The notes beneath the pieces are model-generated. The model saw nothing but the letters and a program-made list of their open reading frames with translations. It did no database searches and was not told where the DNA came from. Of a DNA stretch of 64,000 nt, positions 40,397 through 48,878 are shown piece after piece. This stretch comes from Hahella sp. HNIBRBA332 (GTDB lineage Bacteria; Pseudomonadota; Gammaproteobacteria; Pseudomonadales; Oleiphilaceae): contig NZ_CP132203.1 in assembly GCF_030719035.1 (NCBI RefSeq), positions 1,426,001 through 1,490,000 on the forward strand, read 5' to 3'. The position numbers and the translations under genes are program-made. How positions within the stretch are numbered: position 1 is the first letter of the stretch; each line of letters begins with the position of its first letter.

Positions 40397-41601
40397 TGTT
40401 CTCCATTTTCAAACGTAAGAACGCCGCCGTCATCGACAGCTCGGCCAAGCTCGCGGAGTTGCTGGGCGCATGGTATGACGCCGACGCCGGCGTACAGATC
40501 ACTCCTGGCAACGCTCCAGAGATCAGCGCCGTGTTTTCCTGCATCAAAGTCCTAACCGAGTCTATCGGCATGCTGCCGCTGAACCTCTTCAAAGAGCTGC
40601 CCGGCGGCGGTTCGGAAAAGGCGTCTAACCACCCGCTGCAGGCGCTGTTAAAGCACGGACCGAACGACTATCTGACCGATCAGGAATTTAAAGAACTGAT
40701 CGTCGCGCACCTGTGCTTACGCGGTAACCATTACAGCTACATCAACCGCACGGCGTCGGGCCGGGTGCTGGAGTTGCTGCCGATGGCGCCGGATGCGGTG
40801 ACGCCGAAACTTTCCAACGACTACGAACTGACCTATGACGTGCAGTTTAAAAGCGGCCCTGTGCGCACGCTGCCGGCGGAGGAGGTGTTGCATATCCGCT
40901 TATGGAGCCAGGACGGTTTAACAGGACTGAACCCGATTCAATACAACCGCCACTGCCTGGGGCTGGCCAAGGCGACGGAAAAGCACGGCTCCACGCTGTT
41001 CGCCCATGGCGCGAAACCCTCCGGCGTGCTCTCCACTGATCACGCGCTGACAGACAAGCAATACGAGCGGCTGAAACAGGAGATGGAGCTGCACCGCGGC
41101 GTCGCCAATCAGAACCGCGAGATGATCCTCGATGGCGGCTTGAAGTGGCTGCAGGTCTCCATGACGGCGGAAGACAGCCAGTTTTTAGAAACCCGCAAGT
41201 TTCAGCGCTCCGAGATCGCCGGCTTTTTCCGGGTGCCGCCGCACATGATCGGCGACCTGGAGCGGGCGACGTTTTCGAATATCGAACATCAGGACTTGGC
41301 GTTTGTCCGGCACACACTGATTCCGTATTGCACACGCATCGAGAAGCGTATCAACAAGGCGCTGCTTACCGATAAAGAGCGCGCCAATTATTTCTCCAAG
41401 TTTGTAGTGAATGCCCTTATGCGCGGAGACATGAAGACCCGCAGCGAGTACTACACCGCCATGATTCAAAACGGCGTCATGAGTCCGAACGAGGTCCGCA
41501 TCCTGGAGGACATGAACCCCAGGGAAGGCGGCGATACCTATCTGACGCCGCTCAATATGGCGGTTAACGGCCAGCCTGCCGACGAGACGGAAACGAATTA
41601 A
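40396..41601 (+). CDS. Portal protein, HK97 family
   Basis: A 401-residue portal with the family text ISAVFSCIKVLTESIGMLPLNLFK, HPLQALLKHGPNDYLTDQEF and the ESRFPRxExA-like segment DSQFLETRKFQRSEIAGFFRVPPHMIGDLERATFSNIE. It forms the dodecameric ring through which DNA enters and leaves. Length is normal. Confidence 0.95.
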   Translation: MFSIFKRKNAAVIDSSAKLAELLGAWYDADAGVQITPGNAPEISAVFSCIKVLTESIGMLPLNLFKELPGGGSEKASNHPLQALLKHGPNDYLTDQEFKELIVAHLCLRGNHYSYINRTASGRVLELLPMAPDAVTPKLSNDYELTYDVQFKSGPVRTLPAEEVLHIRLWSQDGLTGLNPIQYNRHCLGLAKATEKHGSTLFAHGAKPSGVLSTDHALTDKQYERLKQEMELHRGVANQNREMILDGGLKWLQVSMTAEDSQFLETRKFQRSEIAGFFRVPPHMIGDLERATFSNIEHQDLAFVRHTLIPYCTRIEKRINKALLTDKERANYFSKFVVNALMRGDMKTRSEYYTAMIQNGVMSPNEVRILEDMNPREGGDTYLTPLNMAVNGQPADETETN

Positions 41602-41620
41602 GCAGCCATACGAGGCACGC

Positions 41621-42178
41621 ATGCACACCAAGCAAAAACTGGATATCCCATTAAAGATCAAGTCCCTGTCCGACACCGGTGAGTTCGAGGGGTACGGCTC
41701 CGTATTCGGGGTTAAAGACTCGTACAGCGACATTGTCGTCAAGGGCGCGTTTAACGCCTCTTTGGATCGCTGGAAACAACAAGGCCGCCTGCCGGCGCTG
41801 TTATGGCAGCACCGCATGGACGAACCCATTGGCGTCTATACCGCCATGGAGGAAGACGAGCACGGCCTCAAGCTGTCCGGGCGTCTGCTGGTTGACGATG
41901 ACCCGTTAGCCAGGCGCGCTTACGGGCACCTAAAAGCCGGCTCTATTTCCGGCCTCTCTATCGGGTATTCCGTCCCCAGTCATGGCGTGGAATACGACAG
42001 CGCCAAAGAGGCGTTCTTAATCAAAGAAATCGACTTGTGGGAAGTGTCCCTGGTGACCTTTCCCGCCAATGACGAGGCGCGCATTGCGCAAGTCAAACAC
42101 CGCCAACGAAACGCCGAGCACGCACAAGCCCTGGCCGCTATTTCATCCCTAAAACATATATTCACCACAAGGAACTAA
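41621..42178 (+). CDS. Prohead protease, HK97 family
   Basis: A 185-residue U35-type maturation protease. It has the opening FEGYGSVFGVKDSYSDIVVKGAF, catalytic His in LLWQHRMDEPIG and Ser in GSISGLSIGY. It processes the capsid protein during head maturation. Located between portal and capsid genes as in HK97. Confidence 0.93.
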   Translation: MHTKQKLDIPLKIKSLSDTGEFEGYGSVFGVKDSYSDIVVKGAFNASLDRWKQQGRLPALLWQHRMDEPIGVYTAMEEDEHGLKLSGRLLVDDDPLARRAYGHLKAGSISGLSIGYSVPSHGVEYDSAKEAFLIKEIDLWEVSLVTFPANDEARIAQVKHRQRNAEHAQALAAISSLKHIFTTRN

Positions 42179-42183
42179 CCCTG

Positions 42184-43377
42184 ATGCCAGTCGAATTAAA
42201 AGACATCCAAGACGTAGCGGAAGAACTGTCTAGCCGCTTCACGGAATTTAAATCAGCCAATGACTCCTCTATGGAGGCCACCCGCGCAGAGGTAATCAAG
42301 CTCACCGAAAAAACCGACAAGCTCAACGCCCAGCTTAGCGAACTGGAGGCCCTGAAAAAGGAGCTGGACGGCCTTTATAAAAAGCAGAACCGCCCCGGAA
42401 CGGTGGAAGGGGATGCGGAATACCGCAAACACTTTATCGACCAGTGGATGCGCAAGAACAACGCCGCCGGCATTGAAGCCAAGGCCGTCAACCTGGGCGC
42501 GAATCAGGACGGCGGCTTTGGCGTGCCGGAAGAGCTGGACCGTCAGATTTTGGAATTAGAGCGCGAGCTGTCTCCCATGCGGGCGCTGTGCCGAAATATC
42601 CAGGTGTCCACGGATGGCTACAAGCGTCTCGTTAATCTGGGCGGCGCCGGTTCCGGCTGGGTGGGCGAGACCGACGCCCGCCCGGAAACCAACACACCCA
42701 AGCTGGCGCAGATTGAAGCCTTCATGGGGGAGATCTACGCCAACCCGGCCACGACCCAAAAGGCGCTGGACGATGTGTATTTCAACGTCGAGCAGTGGAT
42801 CGCCGACGAGGTGGCGCAAGAGTTCGTCGACCGTGAAGCCGACGCCTTTCTAAATGGCGATGGCGTGGGCAAACCGAAAGGCATCCTGGCTTACGCCATG
42901 GACACCGCCCCGGACGCCTCCCGCGAGTTCGGCAAGCTGCAACGAGTGATCAGCGGCAAGGCGGGCGACTTCACCGCGGATAACCTGCTAAGCGTGATCT
43001 ACCGTCTCAAGAAAGCGTTTCGCCGCAACGCCAGCTGGATGATGACCGGAACCACGGTGGAGAAGGTGCGCAAGTTCAAGGACGCGGACGGTAACTACAT
43101 GTGGCGTCCCGGCATCGAGGCGGGTCAGCCTTCGTTGCTGTTGGGCTACGGCATCGAGGAAAACGAGGACATGCCGGAAGTGGCGGCGGATGCTAACGCC
43201 ATCTTGTTCGGCGACTTCATGCGCGGGTATTCGATTGTGGACCGCATCGGCGCACGCATGCTGCGCGATCCCTACACGCACAAACCCTTCGTTCACTTCT
43301 ACACCACCAAGCGGGTGGGCGGCATGCTAGTAGACTCCAACGCAATCAAGGTGCTGACATTGAGTAAGGGGGCGTAA
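42184..43377 (+). CDS. Major capsid protein, HK97 fold
   Basis: A 397-residue capsid protein. Residues 1-75 form a coiled coil (scaffold-like delta domain). The HK97 core begins about residue 100 with NQDGGFGVPEELDRQILEL and includes AFMGEIYANPATTQKALDD and the late DRIGARMLRDPYTHKPFVHFYTTKRVGG. The N-terminal part is probably removed by the protease encoded upstream. Confidence 0.95.
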   Translation: MPVELKDIQDVAEELSSRFTEFKSANDSSMEATRAEVIKLTEKTDKLNAQLSELEALKKELDGLYKKQNRPGTVEGDAEYRKHFIDQWMRKNNAAGIEAKAVNLGANQDGGFGVPEELDRQILELERELSPMRALCRNIQVSTDGYKRLVNLGGAGSGWVGETDARPETNTPKLAQIEAFMGEIYANPATTQKALDDVYFNVEQWIADEVAQEFVDREADAFLNGDGVGKPKGILAYAMDTAPDASREFGKLQRVISGKAGDFTADNLLSVIYRLKKAFRRNASWMMTGTTVEKVRKFKDADGNYMWRPGIEAGQPSLLLGYGIEENEDMPEVAADANAILFGDFMRGYSIVDRIGARMLRDPYTHKPFVHFYTTKRVGGMLVDSNAIKVLTLSKGA

Positions 43378-43664
43378 TGGCCCCCATCACCTTAGAGGAA
43401 GCCAAGCAGCATCTACGGGTTGAACACGAGGAAGAAGACGCCTACATCGAAACCCTGATCGCCGTAGCGCGCAATCTGGCGGAGGAATATTCCGGGCTTT
43501 CCCTGGAGGAGGGCGAGAGCATTCCCGAGCTGGCCAAACACGCCATAAAAATGATCATCGCTACCCTGTACGAACAACGGGAGGACCAGACGGCGGCGAC
43601 GGTCTCACAGGTGCCGCTGTGCTCCAAAGCGCTGCTGGACCTGCTGCGGATTCGGCGGCTATGA
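43377..43664 (+). CDS. Head-tail connector, gp6-like
   Basis: A 95-residue protein beginning ITLEEAKQHLRVEHEEEDAYIETLIAVARNLAEEYSG, the signature of HK97 gp6-like adaptors that bind below the portal. Start and stop overlap the neighbours. Confidence 0.9.
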   Translation: MAPITLEEAKQHLRVEHEEEDAYIETLIAVARNLAEEYSGLSLEEGESIPELAKHAIKMIIATLYEQREDQTAATVSQVPLCSKALLDLLRIRRL

Positions 43665-43999
43665 GAGCGGGACGGTTACGGCGGAGGGTGACGATTCAGG
43701 TTAATGACACGACTCAGGATGAATACGGCGAAACCGTGCAAGGCTGGCGAGATGTCGCTACGCGTTGGGCGGGCGTGGAGCCGCTGTCCGGTCGGGAGTT
43801 CCTGGCCGCCAGCGGCCCCCGCGCCGAGCTGACCACCCGCATTGTGCTGCGCTGGGAACCGGCGCTGGCTGGGCTCACGTCCCAGGATCACCGGGCGATC
43901 TATCAGGGGCGCGTCTACGACATCCATTCCGCTATCAACACCCGCGAGGAAAACAAAGAGTGGGTGCTGATGTGCGCGGATACAGGGGGCTCATCATGA
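43661..43999 (+). CDS. Head-tail adaptor (head closure protein)
   Basis: A 112-residue protein starting at an ATGA overlap. RRRVTIQVNDTTQDEYGETVQGWRDVATRWAGVEPLSGREF and YDIHSAINTREENKEWVLMC are typical of phage head-tail adaptors (SPP1 gp16-like). It stops DNA leakage and receives the tail. Confidence 0.9.
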   Translation: MRAGRLRRRVTIQVNDTTQDEYGETVQGWRDVATRWAGVEPLSGREFLAASGPRAELTTRIVLRWEPALAGLTSQDHRAIYQGRVYDIHSAINTREENKEWVLMCADTGGSS

Positions 44000-44496
44000 G
44001 TAGCGGCGTTAAGATCAGCGGTTTGCGCGAGCTGCACCAAGCCTTACAGCAACTCGGCAAACAGGCGGCCAACAAGGCGGCGCGTGACGGGCTGGCCGAG
44101 GCGGCCAAAACGTTTAGGAAAGAGATCCGCCAAGGCGCGCCAGTTAAAAGCGGCCACCTGCGTAAGCACATCCGCTACAAGCTTCGCAGGGATCGCAGTG
44201 GTCGCGGCTACACCGGTCGCGTGGGCGTGCATCCCAAAGCCTACTACGCCCGCTTTATTGAGTTTGGCGCGGCTCCGCACGCCATCCCCAACCCGACTAC
44301 CGGGCGCGGAAGAAACAAACGCAAAAACAAAAAGCGTCTGCGCATCGGTTCGCAGGTAGTGTCTGGCGTTAACCATCCCGGCATTGCCCCGCGTCCTTTC
44401 CTGCGCCCGGCTTTTCTGCGCGCCAAGGATGCGGCGGTCAAAGCCGCCGGCAAACGCATGTGGCATTCCATCATTCAAGCGAGGGCGCGCCGATGA
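43996..44496 (+). CDS. HK97 gp10-like tail-completion protein
   Basis: A 166-residue basic protein starting at ATG 43996. It has the family pattern of gp10 proteins: GLRELHQALQQLGKQAANKAARDGLAEAAKTFRKEIRQGAPVKSGHLRKHIR, ARFIEFGAAPH and RPFLRPAF. It joins the tail tube to the head connector. Confidence 0.9.
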   Translation: MSSGVKISGLRELHQALQQLGKQAANKAARDGLAEAAKTFRKEIRQGAPVKSGHLRKHIRYKLRRDRSGRGYTGRVGVHPKAYYARFIEFGAAPHAIPNPTTGRGRNKRKNKKRLRIGSQVVSGVNHPGIAPRPFLRPAFLRAKDAAVKAAGKRMWHSIIQARARR

Positions 44497-44867
44497 TTAT
44501 CCCGCGATTGCTGAAGCGACTGCGTAAGGCGGATCAGGTTAGGGCGCTGATTCCGCCGTCGGCGATTCACGGACGCTTTCTACCGCCCCACGCAGCAACG
44601 CCGGCGCTATCTCTGCTGTATGTCGGCGACGATCCCGTCAACGACCTGGGGGGAGAGGATAACAGTCGCCGCGAACGGGCGCAGATCGACGCCTGGGCGC
44701 CGACGCTCAAGCAGGCGGACCAGTTAGCAAAGGCTGCGACGGCTGCATTGGCCCCACGCGGCCAAGACTTAATCGCCGTGCGCAACGGCAAAACTTACGA
44801 GTACGACGACGCGGCCCAGCTCCACCGGCTGATGCTGGATTATTCATTCACATTTTACGAGGACTGA
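44493..44867 (+). CDS. Tail terminator-like protein (DUF3168 type)
   Basis: A 124-residue protein starting at ATG 44493. It carries an AQIDAWAPTLKQADQLAKAATAAL segment followed by LDYSFTFYED, typical of siphophage tail terminators that cap the tube. Overlaps the previous gene by four bases. Confidence 0.75.
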   Translation: MIIPRLLKRLRKADQVRALIPPSAIHGRFLPPHAATPALSLLYVGDDPVNDLGGEDNSRRERAQIDAWAPTLKQADQLAKAATAALAPRGQDLIAVRNGKTYEYDDAAQLHRLMLDYSFTFYED

Positions 44868-44869
44868 CC

Positions 44870-45286
44870 ATGGCGAAAATGCCCGCCGACGGAACCAAAA
44901 TTGAAATCGACGGTACGACCGCTGGCGCGCCCGACATTGAGGTGACCGGAGTTAAATCCTTCTCTGGCTTTGACGGCGAACGTCCCGAAATCGACAACAC
45001 GGACTTAAGCAGCGAGGCGTCCGAGTTCTTTCTCGGCAAGCGCGACTGGGGGAGCTTTAGCCTGGACTGGTTCATTAACTATGGCGATCCCGGCCAGAAC
45101 GAAGTCCGCGCCGCTGAGTTATCCGGGGCGCTGAAGACCGTCAAGATTACTTTTCCAGATTTAACCACCGCCACATTCAAGGCTTACGTCAAAAACGCAA
45201 CCAGCCTTTCCGGCGGGATCAGCGGCATGCTGGAAGGCTCCGCCGCGCTACGCATCACCGGTAAACCTTCTTTCGCGAAACCCTAA
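44870..45286 (+). CDS. Major tail tube protein
   Basis: A 138-residue protein: GTKIEIDGTTAGAPDIEVTGVKSFSGFDGERPEIDNTDLSSEASEF and FPDLTTATFKAYVKNATSLSGG are typical of lambda gpV-like tube proteins. Many copies form the tail tube around the tape measure. Confidence 0.9.
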   Translation: MAKMPADGTKIEIDGTTAGAPDIEVTGVKSFSGFDGERPEIDNTDLSSEASEFFLGKRDWGSFSLDWFINYGDPGQNEVRAAELSGALKTVKITFPDLTTATFKAYVKNATSLSGGISGMLEGSAALRITGKPSFAKP

Positions 45287-45299
45287 ACGAGGAACCTTT

Positions 45300-45665
45300 A
45301 TGAGTTATTTAAACAAAGCCCAGATCCTGTCGGCGCAAGATATCGAATGCGTAGACGTAGACGTGCCGGAGTGGGGCGGGACCGTGCGAGTCGCCCTGAT
45401 GAGCGGAGCCGCCCGCGATGATTACGAGGGCTCCCTGATTCGCTTGGCCGCGGATGGAACGGCGCAACGGGATCTGACCAACATCCGCGCCAAGCTGGTG
45501 GCGGTCTGTCTGGTGGATGACAACGGCGAGCGCTTATTCAGCGAGAGCGACGTTAAAGCCCTGGGCGCGAAATCCTGCGCCGCCCTGGATCGCGTTTATC
45601 ATGTCGCCGCCCGACTCAATCGCCTGACCCAAGGCGAAGTGGAGGACGCCGCAAAAAACTCCTAA
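45300..45665 (+). CDS. Tail assembly chaperone, G-like
   Basis: A 121-residue chaperone encoded between tube and tape-measure genes. Its last codons are GCA AAA AAC TCC TAA, which contain the canonical -1 slippery heptamer A AAA AAC at 45653-45659. A fraction of ribosomes should shift there and continue into the T part, giving the longer GT protein. Confidence 0.88.
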   Translation: MSYLNKAQILSAQDIECVDVDVPEWGGTVRVALMSGAARDDYEGSLIRLAADGTAQRDLTNIRAKLVAVCLVDDNGERLFSESDVKALGAKSCAALDRVYHVAARLNRLTQGEVEDAAKNS

Positions 45666-45886
45666 GCCGGCCCGAGCGCCGGTTTTACTTCTACCTCGCC
45701 GCCAAGTTGGGCAAGACGGTTAAGGCCCTGCTGCAGGAGATCGACTCCGCCGAGCTGGCTGAGTGGATGGCTTACGAATCCCTGGACGCCTACGCCGAGC
45801 AATTCGAACGTGAGCGCCAGAGCAGCGCAGAGCGGTCGGACGCACTTAAAAACCTCTTGTTCGGCGACGCCTGGCGCGACGCCTAA
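45659..45886 (+). CDS. T extension of the tail chaperone, made by -1 frameshift
   Basis: Open in the -1 frame right from the slippery site, giving 75 extra residues (RFYFYLAAKLGKTVKALLQE, EWMAYESLDAYAEQFERERQ) and a stop at 45884-45886. It has no start codon of its own. The GT product would have 195 residues and helps load the tape measure with tube protein, as in lambda and HK97. Confidence 0.85.
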   Translation, partial: LLSRPERRFYFYLAAKLGKTVKALLQEIDSAELAEWMAYESLDAYAEQFERERQSSAERSDALKNLLFGDAWRDA

Positions 45887-45919
45887 CCCTTCTATTTCAT
45901 AATTCCTACAGGTTGGCAA

Positions 45920-47785
45920 ATGAGCCAAGAAATGATTGGCGCGTTGTCTATCGATCTGCGCCTTGCGACGGCCAAGATCGAGGACGGGCTAAAAAGCGTC
46001 AACACCCATCTGGAGCGCACGGCGTCAGCGGCCAACAATGCCGGCAAGATGTTTTCTGTGCTGACCACTATCGCCACGGCGGGCGTGTTTGGCGGGGTCA
46101 TCAAAGGCAGTCTGGACGCGGCCAATCACCTGGGCGACTTAAGCGTGCGCCTGGGCGTGAGCGTGGAAGGGTTGAGCCGTCTCGCCTACGCAGCGGAATT
46201 GTCGGGCGTATCCGCCGGCACGCTGGAAACCGGCCTGCAGCGCATGACGCGACGCATCGCCGAGGCGGCCGCCGGCAGCGGTGAAGCCATCGGCGCGATC
46301 AAAGCGCTGGGACTGTCCGCGCAGAAGCTCCAGCAACTGCGACCAGAACAGCAATTTGAAGTGCTGGCGGATGCTCTGGCGGAAGTGCCGGCGAAGTCGG
46401 ACCGGGTCCGCCTCGCCATGAAACTGTTGGACTCCGAAGGTGTTGCACTATTACAGACGATGGAAGGCGGCAGCGCCGCTATTCGGGCCATGGGCGAAGA
46501 GTCCGACCGCATCGGCAATACCATCAGCACAAGCTTTGCGACCCAGGCCACCGCCGCCAATGCCGCCATAATCAAAATGAACGCGGCGCTGACGGGCATG
46601 ACCAACAACATGGCCGTGGCGTTGGGGCCGACCATCGAGCAAGTCGCCCACTTCATGGGGGATGTGCTCCCCGAGGCGGCCAAGCTGGGCGGGCAGGCGG
46701 TGCGGCTGCTCGCCGCCGGCGCGCTGGAGGTCAGCGCCAGCGTGATCGAGTTTATCCGGGTTGGAACCTACTACCTGGGCAAGCTCTCCGATGATGTGGC
46801 GAAAGTGGACGCTGAGCTTTACGCCATGCAGGAGAACCTACGCGGCGCCACGGGCGACATTTTCGCGGAGATGGAGGGGGCGAACAGGGAGACGGAAAAG
46901 TTCAAGGTGACGCTGGGCGAGAGCGTCGTCACCCTGCAGGACTACCAAGGCGTGACCGCCACCGTGGCGGACAACCTGCAACGCGTGAAGGCGGCCCAGG
47001 AGGAAGCCAACGCCGCATTGCAGCGTCAGAACGAAATACGCGGCAACGTCGAAAGCATCCGTGAATCCCTGCTGACCGAAGAGGAGGCGGAGCGGGAGTC
47101 GTACGAACGCCGACGGGACATGCTGCAGGAGGCGTTGGACGAAAGCCTGTTAACCCAAACGCAGCATATGGAGCTGTTGGGCGAACTGTCCGCGCAGCAT
47201 CAAGCCACGCTCACAGCCATAGAGGAAAGAGAGAAGGGCAAGCGTAAAGCCCTGGCGGAGGCGGAGCATCAGGAGCGGGTGTCAGTCATGACCGGCATGC
47301 TGGGCAACCTCTCAACGCTCATGGATACCAAATCCAAGAAGCTGTTCGAGATCGGCAAAAAGGCGGCCATCGCCAACGCCTTAGTCTCTGGCTATGAAGC
47401 GGCGGTGCATTCCTATAACAAAGGCGCGCAAATTGGTGGCCCGATTGTGGGCGCGGCGTTCGCCGCCACGTCTGTAGTTGCTACGGCCGTGCAAATTCAA
47501 AAACTGAAGTCGCAGAAGTTTGGCGGAGGCGGAACCGTCAGCGCCGGCGGAGGAGGAGCGCCGCCCAACACCTACCAGCCGCCACAACCCACGATCCCCA
47601 GCGGGCCCGCCAGCGGCAAAGGCGAGGGCGCGCAGATCATTTTTCAGTTTAACGGCCCCGTGAATGGCGACCCCTACCTGATCGCCGACGCCATCGCGCC
47701 GCACCTGCGGGACATTGTCAGCAAGAAAGACATCGTTATTGTGGAAGCGAACAGCCGCAACGGCCAACAACTAAGAGGACTGTAA
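45920..47785 (+). CDS. Tape measure protein
   Basis: A 621-residue protein with an N-terminal helical region (LATAKIEDGLKSVNTHLERTASAANNAGKMFSVL), the tape-measure core (LGDLSVRLGVSVEGLSRLAYAAELSGVSAGTLETGLQRM), two hydrophobic stretches and a C-terminal coiled coil and Gly-rich piece (FGGGGTVSAGGGGAPP). It sets tail length, here short-to-medium, and takes part in DNA ejection. Stop overlaps the next start. Confidence 0.9.
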   Translation: MSQEMIGALSIDLRLATAKIEDGLKSVNTHLERTASAANNAGKMFSVLTTIATAGVFGGVIKGSLDAANHLGDLSVRLGVSVEGLSRLAYAAELSGVSAGTLETGLQRMTRRIAEAAAGSGEAIGAIKALGLSAQKLQQLRPEQQFEVLADALAEVPAKSDRVRLAMKLLDSEGVALLQTMEGGSAAIRAMGEESDRIGNTISTSFATQATAANAAIIKMNAALTGMTNNMAVALGPTIEQVAHFMGDVLPEAAKLGGQAVRLLAAGALEVSASVIEFIRVGTYYLGKLSDDVAKVDAELYAMQENLRGATGDIFAEMEGANRETEKFKVTLGESVVTLQDYQGVTATVADNLQRVKAAQEEANAALQRQNEIRGNVESIRESLLTEEEAERESYERRRDMLQEALDESLLTQTQHMELLGELSAQHQATLTAIEEREKGKRKALAEAEHQERVSVMTGMLGNLSTLMDTKSKKLFEIGKKAAIANALVSGYEAAVHSYNKGAQIGGPIVGAAFAATSVVATAVQIQKLKSQKFGGGGTVSAGGGGAPPNTYQPPQPTIPSGPASGKGEGAQIIFQFNGPVNGDPYLIADAIAPHLRDIVSKKDIVIVEANSRNGQQLRGL

Positions 47786-48177
47786 TGTATATCGAGTATG
47801 TCGCGAGACGCTTTATCGCGCCCGGCCATGTCGCGGGCGGTAATTACTGGATCGATGTAAAGCTGACGCGCTGTGATTTCGATCCGCAGATTGAAGCGCA
47901 GACGACCACGGCGCTCAGTGGTAAATCGAAAACCTTGCTCCACCGTATCGATCAGACTTATGACATCGCTACGGTGTATATGAACAAAGCGGAAGAACTG
48001 GCGGAAATGCGGGAGTTTCTGGGGTCCGTTAGCGGTGGCGAAAGCTTTATGGTTAACCTGCATGGCGACAGAGCGAGCCCGCTACAACCCGCTATGCTGG
48101 ACCCGATTACCTGGAAGGAGGAGCGCTACGGCACGACGGACTATGTCCGGTATACATTTAAGCTGTGCTTGATGTAA
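47785..48177 (+). CDS. Minor tail protein
   Basis: A 130-residue protein between tape measure and tail-tip genes. Text such as YEYVARRFIAPGHVAGGNYWIDVKLTRCDFDPQIEAQTTTALSGKSKTLLHR is typical of distal-tail/gpM-like proteins of siphophages. Contributes to the tail tip. Confidence 0.65.
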   Translation: MYIEYVARRFIAPGHVAGGNYWIDVKLTRCDFDPQIEAQTTTALSGKSKTLLHRIDQTYDIATVYMNKAEELAEMREFLGSVSGGESFMVNLHGDRASPLQPAMLDPITWKEERYGTTDYVRYTFKLCLM

Positions 48178-48277
48178 GGGGGGTGTAATCTGGCAGTGTC
48201 AATGTGTGGCGTCTATATTTGTCACTTATCTACGCTGTTATGCGGAACTTTGTTTTAAATATTTGGGAGTAGAAGTA

Positions 48278-48730
48278 ATGGGCGGAGTATCAAATGTGAT
48301 TTATTTTGAGCATGACAACCCTGCAGTTGCAGAGGTGCTTACCAGGATACTCGATTGGAGATTTAACGGGGATAATTCAGAAATTGAGGAAATGTTGGGC
48401 GAGTTTAACCCGAAGATCATTGATCTGATCAGGGCTCCTCATTATGGCCATAAGAACTTGGAATGGCTTGATGACTTTCCCGCCATAAAAAAGTTCGCGG
48501 ATTACGAACTAAATTTTGATGAGTTGGATAAGGACTTTCGGCTTTGGCTGGATGATTTCTATAGCTACAGCGATGCGCTTGGAAATGGCAGCGTTACCAA
48601 GAAAAGGAATGGATATGAAATATTCGTAGAAAGTAATCTGTATGTTGGTCCTTTTCTGGTCGCGATTCTAAAGTTGGCTGGCGCAACTAAAGCGAAACTA
48701 AAACAAGACTCGCTTGACTGGCATGGCTAA
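48278..48730 (+). CDS. Accessory protein inserted in the tail operon
   Basis: A 150-residue acidic protein (ATG 48278 behind GGGAG). AT-rich, unlike the flanking tail genes, and separated from them by spacers of about 100-150 bases. VIYFEHDNPAVAEVLTRILDWRFNG and IFVESNLYVGPFLVAILKLAGATK give no recognised family; size and charge are those of immunity-like cargo proteins. Confidence 0.6.
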   Translation: MGGVSNVIYFEHDNPAVAEVLTRILDWRFNGDNSEIEEMLGEFNPKIIDLIRAPHYGHKNLEWLDDFPAIKKFADYELNFDELDKDFRLWLDDFYSYSDALGNGSVTKKRNGYEIFVESNLYVGPFLVAILKLAGATKAKLKQDSLDWHG

Positions 48731-48878
48731 ACGGTAGCGTTTCCAGTCGTTGATTGTCGCCTGAGCCACTCATAGTTTAATTCTCTGGATGCTGCCTTGG
48801 ATGCCCTGTCCAAGGCGCCCCTCTTCATTTTCCCTCTCTTTATTCCATCTCTATATTTTGTAAGCAGGCATCTTTTCG

